From Euleptes europaea (lineage: Eukaryota > Chordata > Lepidosauria > Squamata > Sphaerodactylidae): DNA of 64,000 bases. This document shows, piece by piece, positions 46,493-64,000 of this stretch. Where the stretch lies: the NCBI RefSeq assembly GCF_029931775.1, contig NC_079321.1:10955001-11019000 (forward strand), read 5' to 3'. Position numbers and translations under genes: made by a program. Position 1 is the first letter of the stretch. Each line of letters starts with the position of its first letter. The notes beneath the pieces were generated by a model, which did not search any database, was not told where the DNA came from, and saw only the letters and a list, made by a program, of their open reading frames with translations.

Positions 46493-46950
46493 AGAGAAAG
46501 CACGGTGTAGTGGTTAGAGCACCTGACTAGGATCTGGGAGACCCAGGTTCAAATCCCCTCTCTGCCATGGACGGGTGATTGATAACACTTGGCCAGTCAC
46601 GAGGGTTTCCAATCTCCAGGTGGGGCCTGGAGACTTCCTGGAATTACACCCGATCTACAGATATCAGCTCCCCTGGAGAAAATGGCTGTTTTTGGAGGGT
46701 GGACCCGATGGCATTATACCCAGCAGAAGTTCCTCCCCTTTCCAAATCCCATCCTCTCCAGCCTCCATCCCCAAATATCCAGTAATTTCCCAATCTGGAG
46801 TTGGCAACCCTGCCAATCACACACTCCCAGCCTAACCCACCTCACAGGGTTATTGTAAGGATAAATTGGAGGAGAAAACAACGTAAGCTATTTTGGGTCC
46901 ATGATGGGAAGCCAAGTGGGTTATAAAGTAAATAAACAAATACTTCCTTC
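46493..46950 (+). mobile_element. tRNA-derived SINE split by a MITE
   Basis: Head GGTGTAGTGGTTAGAGCACC and AGGTTCAAATCCCC, tail GGGTTATAAAGTAAATAAA. The insert, 46601-46812, is a diverged family-A MITE with duplication CCAGTCAC/CCAATCAC. Confidence 0.88.
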
Positions 46951-47313
46951 AAAACCTATAAGGCTAGAATGTTGTTCTCAATTAATGCTGATAACACACA
47001 ATATAGTTAATTTTGTTGACCCGGGGAATTTCCTAACATTGCTTGATGCATGATAATATAATGAAAATAAGCACATTAAAAAAAACCCAACTAGGTAATG
47101 AGTGATTCCAGAGGTAAAGAAAACAAAGGCTGAATATCGGGTAGGACTGCCAAGGCAAGGTAACAGAACATGGGCAGAGGCTGTTCCACCATTCATGGTC
47201 CAAGCCATTCACCCCAACCGAGTGCATTGAAGAGAGCTACCCAAGCTAAAAATGACTTATGTCAGAACTTGGGAGGAATGCAGAAGGCGGCAGACCATTC
47301 CTTATGGTTCAGA

Positions 47314-47532
47314 TAGGGCTGCCAGCCCTGAGTTGGAAAATCCCTGGAGATTTTAGGGGTAGAGCCTGAGGAGGGCAGGGTTTGGGGAGGGGAGGGACTT
47401 CAATGGAGAGTTATGCCGTAGAGTCCTCCTTCCAAAGCAGCCATTTTCTCCAGGTGAACCGATCTCTATCTCCTGGACATCAGTTGGAATCTCAGGAGAT
47501 CTCCATCCACCACCTGGACATTGGTGACCCTA
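47314..47532. mobile_element. family-A-related MITE
   Basis: TAGGGCTGCCAGCCCTGAG to GACATTGGTGACCCTA. Confidence 0.75.
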
Positions 47533-49095
47533 GAGGGGAGGGGCTAAAGAGTCCTCCTTCTAAAGCTGTCACTTTCTCCATGCGATAGTGTTGGGGATTC
47601 AATGCGAGTTCCATTTCTGTCAAGGCAGTTAAAGGGTTAATTTGTTTATATCATCTTGAGTTTAGTCTCATCTTTATATCATCTTGAATTTAGTCTCAAG
47701 ATGATGATGTAATAACAGATGTCAATATTCTATTGGTTAGCAATTCGCCATTGCAAACGTGCCTAAAGTCACAGGGGAATTTTTCACGGAGGTTTGCTGC
47801 TGTTTCGACGCTGATTTGCTTCGGAGTCAAATTTTGGTTATTCACTGCAGATCTGGCTTTTCCCTGATAGAGGTATAAAAGCCGAGTTATGTCAGTGGCA
47901 AACCAAACCACTTCTGAGCCGTACTTTCTAGTAGAAGCGCGTTTTGTTGCTCGGATGCCCATGAAAAAATGTTTGCTTCGCTCCCCGGGACGTCTCCTTT
48001 CTCCTGCCCCAAGAACGGTGATTGGCTGGGGGAGTTTCGCGCTCGGACAAGAATATTGCCCCTTTTGCTGCCTGCCTGCCTGCCTGCCTGCCTAGAGTCC
48101 TGGCACTTCTCTCCCTCCGTCCCGGAGGCTGGCGGGCGGGCAGGCGGCACGCCTTCCCCGCCCCTCGCCCAGGATGGGCATTGGAGCTGGGCCCACACCT
48201 CCAAGCTCAGGGGGACATCGGACGGACAGCTCCAGGGGGAGGCCGGTGGGGCCACGCCATGTGCTCCTCGTCGCTGGGGATGGTGGTGGTGGCAGCTCGG
48301 TCTAGGGCAGCTGGACCCGTGGGGGGGATGTTCAAGGGAAGGGGCTGTTGGCCCCTCTACCCCAGAGGGGAGGGGGGATTTTTGAGAAATCGGATGGGAA
48401 AAATGTGCATCCTGAGAGCGGAAAACCCAAGGCAAAACTCCCTCCTATCACTCTTCTGAAGAGGGGCGGCCAGCCTGCTCTTATCTCCCTCCTCTCTCTC
48501 GATGCACTGTGGCCAGATCATGGCCGGCACGCAATCTAGGGGCCTTCTTTCCTCCCCCCCCCATGCACACTGGCTGGATTGGGGCTGGCGCGCAAGCTAG
48601 GAGCCCTCCTGTCTCTCACGATGCAATGTGGCCGGATCATGTCTTTATTGCCCTGTTCCTTTGTTAAGGCAGTAAAAGTTTAGGGCAGGTGTCTTTAGCA
48701 GTTTGAATCTCACAGATGCAAGATGCTTGTTTCAGCTCTCTTGAGCTGGGACACAAACAAAGAGATTTAAGCCATAGTACCTGCTAGAATCCCTAGCAAG
48801 TTTTATAGGGAACTAGATAGTAAAGATTGTTATTTGTTTTCATCCCATGTAACCTACCCTGTTTAGAAAAGTAAAGGATTATTGTTTGATTAAGAGAAAG
48901 TCTTTGACTCTGTTTTATTGCGTGCTCTGACCTGACTCTTTCTAACCACAATCATGATTCCATGGGCCTAATAATCCATCAGATAGAAATCAGTTCACCT
49001 GGAGAAAATGTCAACTTTAGAATGACAATGGATTTCTATCGCCTGGAGATGAGTTGTAATAGAGAGAGATCTCCAGCCGCCACCTCGAGGTTGCC
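47533..49095. mobile_element. diverged MITE hosting the solo LTR
   Basis: CTTTCTCCATGCGATAG on the left continues after the LTR as AAATCAGTTCACCTGGAG and CACCTCGAGGTTGCCAG. Confidence 0.6.
47589..48981 (+). mobile_element. probable solo LTR (fossil), about 1.39 kb
   Basis: Ends TGTTGG and CCATCA, a short inverted pair beginning TG and ending CA, flanked by a perfect 5-bp GATAG on both sides inside a hAT MITE. A TATAAAAG box lies at 47875. The middle is GC-rich with CCTGCCTG units at 48070-48093. No internal coding region. LTR retroelement is inferred from ends and duplication; family not assigned. Unusually long for a vertebrate LTR. Confidence 0.62.
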
Positions 49096-49194
49096 AGCCT
49101 TCGGTTCAGGTGATCCTCCACCCTCTGTCAGTATGCTGCGATCAAAAGAACGTTACCCTATTTCAAAAGGGTTTCTGTTTCATACAATCTATAA

Positions 49195-49395
49195 CTTAGG
49201 GATCCCAGCCCCCAGGTGGGACCTGGGGATCCCCCAGAATTACAGCGCGTCTCCAAACTACAGAGATCAGTCCCCCTGAGAAAATGGATGCTTTGGAGGG
49301 TGGGCTCTAGGGCACCGTACCCCACTGAGTTCCCTGTCCTCCCCAGGCTCCACCCCCAAATCTCCAGGATTTCCTAACCTGGATCTGGCAACCCT
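49195..49395. mobile_element. family-A-related MITE, diverged subfamily
   Basis: TAGGGATCCCAGCCCCCAGG to GGATCTGGCAACCCT. Confidence 0.75.
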
Positions 49396-49714
49396 CCTCC
49401 CCACTGTAACTCTTCTTTTGCACAGGGGCTCCCTCAATACAGTTTCTTTTTGTCAATTCTAGGCAGATTGCTCCCTCACCCCACTCTTCTCAAATCTTTT
49501 TATACAGAAGATTATACCAAAGATTTTGTCCATTGGTAGGAGGTCGAGAGACGTGCCAGGATTCCAGATGTGCATGACGTTTGGCGGCATGTTTCTAATG
49601 TCTGCTGAATACATCTATTTTCAGCCTGCTCCACAATGAGTCTGTAGCTTTAAGAAGGGAGGGGTCAGTTTCCATAGTAAGTCTATAACAACAGACTTGG
49701 GATTTTCTTGCCTG

Positions 49715-50122
49715 CTGGCAGATGCGTTTGCCACCGAGAGAGGGTGAGAGATTCGAAACAGATAAAAGGAAGTATTTCTTCACCCAACGCATAGTTAAAT
49801 TGTGGAACTCCCTGCCCCAGGATGTGGTGATGGCTGCCAACTTGGAAGGCTTTAAGAGGGGAGTGGACATGTTCATGGAGGAGAGAGGGGCATTCATGGC
49901 TACTAGTTAAAATGGATACTAGTCATGATGCATGCCTCTTCTCTCCAGGATCAGAGAAGCTTGCCTATTATCTTAGGTGCTGTGGAACACAGGCAGGATG
50001 GTGCTGCTGCAGTCGTCTTGTTTGGGGGCTTCCTAGAGGCACCTGGTCGGCTCCTGTGTGAACAGACTGCTGGACTTGATGGACCTTGGTCTGATGCAGC
50101 AGGGCTTTTCTTATGTTCTTAA
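49715..50122 (+). mobile_element. L2/CR1-type LINE 3' end
   Basis: AGTATTTCTTCACCCAACGC, TTGTGGAACTCCCTGCCCC and GACCTTGGTCTGATGCAGC, ending TTCTTATGTTCTTA. About 300 bp upstream of the ANKRD66 start codon. Confidence 0.85.
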
Positions 50123-50352
50123 AACTCCAGCTTGTGGTATAGCAGTAGCAGTAACAATGTTAGGAATTGCATTCCTCTGAAAACTGATTCCCGTCGGAGT
50201 TACTTCTAAGGTAGAGTTGGTAGGACTGCATCCTGTGGCTGATCGCTAAGTAAAAGTTTCATTTATAGGCTGTCACTAATCGCAGCTTTCCCTGTCTTGC
50301 TTTTGCTCTTTCTCTCTTCCTGTCTCTTAAAAGCGACCTCCCTTTTTGATAA

Positions 50353-58074
<7,722 letters not shown>

Positions 58075-58117
58075 GTGGGCACTGTGGCGCCCATGGGTGC
58101 TACGTGGGAGACCCCTG

Positions 58118-58975
58118 ACTTACTGGGAAGGTTCCTGGTGGGCCACCGCCCTGTAAGCTGATCCAAATGGCCCCTGTGGTGCTGGCTGAATTGCAAGAGT
58201 TCATTCAGCTCAGACTTGCACCGTGCTGCCGATGGCAACTAGTGAGGTTCAAGCTGATCAGGCCCTGCTACATTGCTAGCACGGCAGGAGCCACCTGGCT
58301 CAAGTTTGCACCAGGGTTGTGTTAATATCCTAGCCACCAATACGTAGGCTACCAACAGTCCTTTTCAAACTTCTTACCTACGTTGGTGATCTTCGCATGG
58401 CCATGTGGCACTTTCTCTGCCGTAGTTGTGGTCACAGAGGATTGCCTCTGCTCTCAGTGTTCAAAGTTCCTCCGATGTTCATCAGTATCATTCTGCACCA
58501 GGAATTGCCAAAATCAATTGTAAATGAACGTTTTGAAGGACATATGTATACAACAAGTGGACAGAGGCAGCAGGAAAGCTTGAATCTTGGATCATTTTTG
58601 ACCGAAAGAGCATTAAAAAACCATGAAATCAGTACTCGTGGTGATCAGGAAAGGAATTGGGAAGGAATTGGCTGAGATGGGGTGAAAAAGTTGGCCAGAT
58701 CCATCATTTCTCATCAGAATGTTTTGTTGTATGAGATAAAATAAATGTTCTTGAAGTTCTTGTCATTTCTTGTTTCTAGGCAAACCTAACTATAACGTTC
58801 AGTGGTGGCAGATGAATTCATTTCTTAACCAGTTTCTTTCTATGCTGGCTCCGATATTTAATTAAATGGGTTTTTTGAAAGCAGTATTGAAATTATTAGA
58901 AAATGGGGAGAAGTTAGGTTACAGTTAAAAGCTAACTCTTTGTTGTAGCGATGACAGCCAAGGTTACCCCCTTTT
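58118..58975. other. ANKRD66 3' flank
   Basis: Probable 3'UTR and beyond; mostly unique, with a possible poly(A) signal at 58740. Confidence 0.4.
58740..58745 (+). promoter_or_regulatory. possible poly(A) signal of ANKRD66
   Basis: AATAAA about 670 bp past the ANKRD66 stop, followed by a T-rich stretch. Only a candidate. Confidence 0.3.
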
Positions 58976-58979
58976 TTTT

Positions 58980-59245
58980 GCCGTCAAGTCGCAGCTGACT
59001 TATGGCAACCCTGTAGGGTTTTCAAGGCAAAAGGCATTCAGAGGTGGTTGGCCGTTGCCTGCCTCCATGTCACACCCCTGGTATTCCTTGGAGGTTACCC
59101 ATCCAAATACTTGCCAGGGTCGGGGCTGTGAGGGTGTGATTGACCCAAGGTCACCCAGCAAGCTTCCATGGCAGATTAGGTATTCGAACCTGGGTTTCCC
59201 AGATCCTAGTCCAACACCTTAACCACTATACCACACTGGCTCTCA
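58980..59245 (-). mobile_element. hybrid 5S-tail and tRNA-head SINE
   Basis: CCGTCAAGTCGCAGCTGACT (BovB-like tail) and GGAGGTTACCCATCCAAATA (5S part) run into GGTATTCGAACCTGGG and CCACTATACCACACTGG (tRNA part). Either a chimeric SINE or two adjacent truncated copies. Confidence 0.65.
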
Positions 59246-59324
59246 AAGGTTACCTGTATATTTATGGTTATATTGCACCACTTTTTATCGTTGCTTTAAT
59301 TAACTAGGTTCAGAATGGATGAAA

Positions 59325-59650
59325 AGACTCAATAAGTAGTCAACTAGTGGAATTCATTGCCAGTAGATGTAGTGATAGCCACTAGCACAGATGGATTTAA
59401 AAGACTGTTAGTTGGGTTCAAGGAGGAGAGGTCCATCAATGGCTACTAGCCATGGTAAGTAAAGGGAACCTCCATGTTCAAAGGCAGTAAACCTCTAAAT
59501 AACAGTGCCAGGAGTCAGCATCAGGGGAAAGCCTCTGGCTCTATGCCCTGTTGGTGGCTCTCTAGGGCAACTAGTTGGCTACTGTGTAAAACAGTTTGCT
59601 GGAGTGGATGCACCACTAGTATGATCCAGCAGGTCATTGTCAAAGCCCTA
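59325..59650 (+). mobile_element. L2-type LINE 3' end
   Basis: GTGGAATTCATTGCCAGTAG, GGTCCATCAATGGCTACTAG and AGTATGATCCAGCAGG. Confidence 0.8.
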
Positions 59651-60177
59651 GATCCCTGAAGGGCTACACCCCATGAACAGAGAGCTCTAGAAGAGATTAT
59701 TGGTGCACTTGCAGGCCCTCACATCTGCAGGGAGAAACCCCATTTCCATATTTAAAACATGAATTGCAAACCAGGTATACAAAGCATGAACTGCCATAGT
59801 CAGTTGCTAATCCTTTTGCACTGACAGGCCTGATAAAACAAGGGGGAGAAAGTATCAGATTAAGTTCATCGAGGTGTGTCCTGTACCACTGGCTGCATTC
59901 CAGCAGTGTTGGTGGAAGAAGCAGGGTTACGCATGTACTTGGGTATAATTAAACAAATATCAAATATTGATTGTTCAGAGAGTGTTCAGCATCATTCAGA
60001 GGAGAATGTCTTGAGCACACTGGAAATAACATCATAACCTTAAAATGCTTCCCTCTAAATACTCTATTCCCAGAATCTGTATAATGGCCACTTCATGGTG
60101 TGGTGGAATTGGCCTATATTTTAATTATAGAACTGCCTGCTCCTTTGAGAGTTTTCACCCAGGACTATCCTGGTATA

Positions 60178-60325
60178 TGTGTGTGTGTGTAAAGTGCCGT
60201 CAAATCGCAGCCTACTTATGGCGATCCCTTTTGGGGTTTTCATGGCAAGAGACTAACAGAGGTGGTTTGCCAGTGCCTTCCTCTGCACAGCAACCCTGGT
60301 AATCCTTGGTGTTCTCCAATCCCAG
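60178..60325 (-). mobile_element. 5S-type SINE, truncated
   Basis: GTGTGTGTAAAGTGCCGTC to TCCTTGGTGTTCTCCAATCC; the 5S head is mostly lost. Confidence 0.8.
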
Positions 60326-60613
60326 TTACCCCCTTTCGCTCTCTGTCTCCAGATAATTCCACCAACTAAAGTGAAGTCTACCTACTTAGGGTAACATTAG
60401 AGATTTGTGGCTCCCTCCTCTTTTCTGTGATAATAAGGGGCTGTAAACACCAGATAAGGTTAAAAAACACTCGACAGGCATGGATTTAGGAGTTACATTG
60501 GCTGTAGCCAAATGTTTGGCTCATGTAATTAAATTCATAGGATCTTGTGGTAACTGGTTTGTTATTAAAACTATTTATTTTTGTTTTATCTAGTGTGACA
60601 TTTCTCAAGGTCT

Positions 60614-60808
60614 CTAAGATTCTCTCCAGGATCAGAGGAGTGTGCCTATTGCATTAGGTGCTGTGGAACACAGGCAGGATAATGCTGCTGCAGTCGTCTT
60701 GTTTGGGGGCTTCCTAGAGGCACCTGGTTGGCCACTGTGTGAACAGACTGCTGGACTTGACGGACCTTGGTCTGATCCAGCAGGGCTTTTCTTATGTTCT
60801 TATATTAA
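60614..60808 (+). mobile_element. L2/CR1-type LINE 3' end
   Basis: TCTCTCCAGGATCAGAGGAG to GATCCAGCAGGGCTTTTCTT, terminal TTATGTTCTTAT. Confidence 0.85.
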
Positions 60809-60809
60809 G

Positions 60810-61168
60810 GTCTGTAGGCTAAATGAGTGGTTAGAATCAGAATCAGATTTATGAGTACGGCATATGCCAGTAAAACATCTGAATGAGCAGTCTTATTAAA
60901 GTACATTTATTAAAAGTTAAAGAGCACGTCACACAGCAGGCAAATCAGAATAGGACACAAACCCAGCTGAAAAACAGAACTGCTTTAGCCTTTCCCTTGA
61001 AAGGGATTACAAGTCAAACAGTGCTACTGATCTCGCTAGTCTAACATCTGGCTTCTACTAGGGTGAACTTAGACTCATGTTTGAGGTGAAACGTAATCTT
61101 CAGAAACCGGAGAGTACACAACCAGAAATGTTCTACAAAACACAGAATTATTCTCTCATTACGCATTT
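60810..61168. other. TAS2R 3' flank
   Basis: AT-rich, unique-looking. No poly(A) signal of note was identified. Confidence 0.4.
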
Positions 61169-62134
61169 TCAAACCAAGAACATGTGCCTGATGCAATCTA
61201 TCACTCTGGTGAATGCTTTTTTCAGTTTGGGATTGCCCCAGATCATTATCTGGGACTGTACGGTGGGGCATACAAAGACGACAATCGTGACAAGCTGGTT
61301 TATAGGAGTTCTCTCTGAAAACCTGTTGGACAGCAGGATCATCAACCCTACAAAATTAACGCTATCAACGATCAAGAGCAGCATTATCGTTTTCACGGCC
61401 TTGAAATGGGCGGCCATGCTCAGGTCGCTGAAACTGGTCGAGCCATTCTGCATCAGGTGGGTGTGTCTCCATAGAGAAAAGAGTAAGAGGCCGGACAAGG
61501 TGATGGACATGGAGAACGCCACCGAAAACCCCGTGCCACAAAACACAAACAGGTAAACCAAATTTGTTTCCAGAGTAAGATCTTCGAGTGTTTGGTTTCC
61601 TGAGGTGCCGTAACCAGTATTATTTTTGCAAGTGATACTATAAAGACCATGGAAAAAAGGGAAAGTGTTCGCCAGTGATGCAAACACAGAAACGAGGAGC
61701 ATCCAGGGTACCAGTCTGGAGATTTCCATCTTCAGGTGAATGAACAGGCGGTGCCTGAAGTTTGCAATTTTTACACAATAAAAGAAACACAGGCAGGCTG
61801 AGAAGTTGAAACAGATAGAGGTTAGGAACCAGATGGTACCTTTGACCAGATGATACATGCGGGTCATTTCAAAATTTGTAGAAGAGATGGTCATCCAGAT
61901 AATCTTGACTATGAATATGGACAGTTGGCAAAACCTGGAGACGCCCAGAGCAGTCAAGATTTTATCGACACATTTCAGCTGTCTGTTTTTCATCCCATGG
62001 GTGCAACTCACCACGGCAATCAAAGCATTCAGCCCCATCCCAACGAGAGCCTCCAGTGCTGAGAAAACAAGGAAGATGATAGATGACAATGAAGAATTGT
62101 CTGATGTTGGAACTTTGCATCCACTGGCTTCCAT
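61169..62134 (-). CDS. bitter taste receptor, TAS2R family, intact single exon
   Basis: A 321-residue, seven-helix class T GPCR of the plasma membrane that would sense bitter compounds and signal through gustducin. Seen: helix 1 at about 17-44, helix 2 with KILTALGVSRFCQL (58-71), helix 3 from about 95, and FFYCVKIANFRHRLFIHLKM (117-136), the TAS2R intracellular-loop-2 signature. Two N-glycosylation sequons (NNT 171, NQT 180) lie in extracellular loop 2 where the family is glycosylated. Helix 7 ends MIWGNPKLKKAF (297-308), matching the TAS2R consensus. Length and single exon fit the family, and no break is seen. The first ATG was chosen because it precedes helix 1 by about 15 residues. The subtype cannot be named. 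No other TAS2R is visible here. Confidence 0.95.
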   Translation of the reverse strand: MEASGCKVPTSDNSSLSSIIFLVFSALEALVGMGLNALIAVVSCTHGMKNRQLKCVDKILTALGVSRFCQLSIFIVKIIWMTISSTNFEMTRMYHLVKGTIWFLTSICFNFSACLCFFYCVKIANFRHRLFIHLKMEISRLVPWMLLVSVFASLANTFPFFHGLYSITCKNNTGYGTSGNQTLEDLTLETNLVYLFVFCGTGFSVAFSMSITLSGLLLFSLWRHTHLMQNGSTSFSDLSMAAHFKAVKTIMLLLIVDSVNFVGLMILLSNRFSERTPINQLVTIVVFVCPTVQSQIMIWGNPKLKKAFTRVIDCIRHMFLV

Positions 62135-63148
62135 TCTTTCAGATACTCCCTCAGAAAATCAGCGGTTCTCGATGTGAAATCGACTCTTGCCTTATCAGCG
62201 ATGAGATTGGGAAGTGCTTCAGTTGCAGAACGCTTTATTTCCCCTTGATTTGCATGCCTTCACAACAGCATGGTGTAAAACATACAATAGTTTTGCAAAA
62301 GAGCTTGTGGTCAGAAGCAACACTCCCCGCGAGGCGTTCGCTCCTGTCCACAAACCACGAAACCAAATGATGTGGAATGAAGTGTACAGAGGGATGGATC
62401 TTGTGTTGATATGAGTGTGCATTCTTGCAAATCTGGAAGATGATTGCATTTCTGTGTGTGTGTGTGTGTGTGTGTGCGCACGCGCGTGTGTGCGCTTAAT
62501 TTGTTATTTCTGGAGAAACCTCAACCATCAATCCCGTCGAAAATCACAGTGAATATAATTGGCTCTGAAAGAAATGTATGAAATTCCAGGCTCATGAGCA
62601 GAAGCAAAGAATAGCAGTGTGAAGAACATGTGGACTACCTACATGAAGGTTGTTTTCTGAGATTTAATGTCTCTGATCTCAGAACTGATTGCACGTAAGT
62701 TTGTAGTATCTCAAGTTTACCCATATGTATTTCCTAAACGGGAATAAGAATAGCTCAGGAGAGGCTTTTCCAGTGAGAAAATGTCAGAGGAAAGGGTGAA
62801 TGTCTCTGCCGTTAATGTCTCTGTTGTTAAGTAAGCGAATGTGTCTAGGACCTTGATAGGTATAGACAGTGGTTGCGTTGGGGGGCGGGAGGGCAGTGGG
62901 ATGACTTCGTTTCAAACGAGGCCATATTCAGTTAAGCTAGTGTTCCATTTCCTTGCTACTTTTCACAGCATGGGCGCACCCACCTGGCCCTCCCTTGCCA
63001 TGGCAGGGGATGGGATGTGCCCACCTGGCCTCCCCCTGCCTGGCCCAGCTGTGCAGCCAAGCACCACGGAACCTGGGGTGGGCCAATCCTGTCGATAGTT
63101 TTATAGTTTCCTTAGCGTTTCATAGGACAAATGAGTTTATATTCTTCT
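62135..63148. other. TAS2R 5' flank
   Basis: Unique-looking apart from a (TG)n and CACGCG run at 62453-62495. No further receptor gene or fragment seen. Confidence 0.45.
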
Positions 63149-63847
63149 CAGTGGCGGATCTACTATGAAACTAATGAAGCTTAAGCTTCAGGGCCCCTGA
63201 TCCCGGAGGAAGCAACTTTTGTTTTTTTAAATAAATGAATTTTTCCACAAAATCTATGGAGGTTTTTTTTAAGTGTTTGTTATTAAAATAAGGCTATATT
63301 AGTGATAGAATCATAAGCCGATGGGTTGAAGTACTTCATATTGACCTTGGAATATGCTCTAATACCCATTTCATATGGCCTCAAAATGCCCTTGTAATTG
63401 GTCAAATTTCAAAATTTTCTCAGGGGGTTTGCAGCGCCCGAACCCTCAGCTGTATGGGCTCGCTGAGCTCACCAGAATCTATGAATAGCTGACAATTTGA
63501 CAGCTGGATCCTCAAATCCTTCATTGGTGCACAGCTGAAAAGTTCTATAGCTCAGCCCTTAGGCTAGAGCCAATTGGAACCATAAAAAGACACTTGAATC
63601 CTCAATTCAGGCTTCCCTCATCTCACTTGAGCATTTTAACACCAAAAATCAGATTTTTACCTCTTTATCCTAACAAGCCCTCTCTGATGACCTTCCACCT
63701 CTCTGTTAGAGAATGAACTAATACATCTGCCATAGAACAACCCCATGAAAGAAGATAACAGCGGTTACCCAGACCTCATTGCTGATTGCGAAGGGGCCCC
63801 CATAACAGTTCAAGCTCCAAGGTCCCAAAAATATAGGTCTGCCACTG
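63149..63847. mobile_element. hAT element, 699 bp, perfect target duplication
   Basis: CAGTGGCGGATCTACTATG to AATATAGGTCTGCCACTG, flanked on both sides by ATTCTTCT. The ends resemble the Zaphod type (CAGTGGCGGATC). No transposase frame seen. Confidence 0.93.
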
Positions 63848-64000
63848 ATTCTTCTCATTCTCCAAAAGATGGGAGTAGCACTGATTAAGCATTAGAGCTC
63901 CTTAGTCCTTTGTGCCCAGCCTATGGGTCCCGAGACACCGCTTGCTTGTTTTACCAAATTGTCCTAATGATGCGAGAGTCATTCTTTTTGTCGAAATGAT

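Noticed and set aside
47887-48459. Overlapping frames of 138-182 codons on both strands
   Set aside because: GC-rich, low-complexity sequence inside the LTR-like element; frames open on both strands by composition and no domain seen.

Overview
The window is vertebrate nuclear DNA, almost certainly from a squamate reptile (a gecko is a guess only). The grounds are the repeats: a BovB (RTE) LINE, SINEs with a 5S-rRNA head and a BovB-like tail (5S-Sauria type), several tRNA-headed SINE families, CR1/L2-type and L1 LINE ends, and a very dense load of small non-autonomous hAT elements. Interrupted host genes with GT-AG introns make up the rest. No prokaryotic, CRISPR or operon features are present.

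Layout. (1) 1-1.9 kb: two tandem copies, about 885 bp apart, of a composite repeat that includes a 24-bp minisatellite. (2) 7.1-45.3 kb, minus strand: a 15-exon gene that I assembled by eye for a PDE1-family cyclic-nucleotide phosphodiesterase. All 14 junctions keep phase and the exons sum to 2727 nt (908 codons plus stop). The catalytic HD domain is complete at its key residues. The protein has a short basic N-terminus with no recognisable calmodulin-binding segment, and a long novel C-terminal tail carrying eight 15-residue charged repeats, a cysteine cluster and two further exons. I know of no PDE1 with this tail. (3) 45-50 kb: an L1 3' end, SINEs and MITEs, and a probable solo LTR with a 5-bp target duplication, lying between two head-to-head genes. 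(4) 50.4-58.1 kb, plus strand: ANKRD66, three coding exons and 187 codons, whose last residues and stop appear to come from a hAT element. Its introns hold a (TATAC)n array with two hAT insertions, and a 1.8-kb hAT element with an internal 140-bp tandem repeat. (5) 61.2-62.1 kb, minus strand: an intact single-exon bitter taste receptor (TAS2R). (6) 63.1-63.8 kb: another hAT element with a perfect 8-bp target duplication.

The three host genes have no evident shared pathway. The PDE would hydrolyse cyclic nucleotides, ANKRD66 is a small ankyrin-repeat protein of unknown role, and the TAS2R is a chemosensory GPCR. The strongest candidate for something undescribed is the divergent PDE1-like gene. 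Second is the layered hAT landscape, where elements are nested up to three deep and many target duplications can be read directly. Third is a set of hammerhead-ribozyme-like cores in several unrelated repeats. All exon joins and repeat boundaries come from reading the sequence alone.
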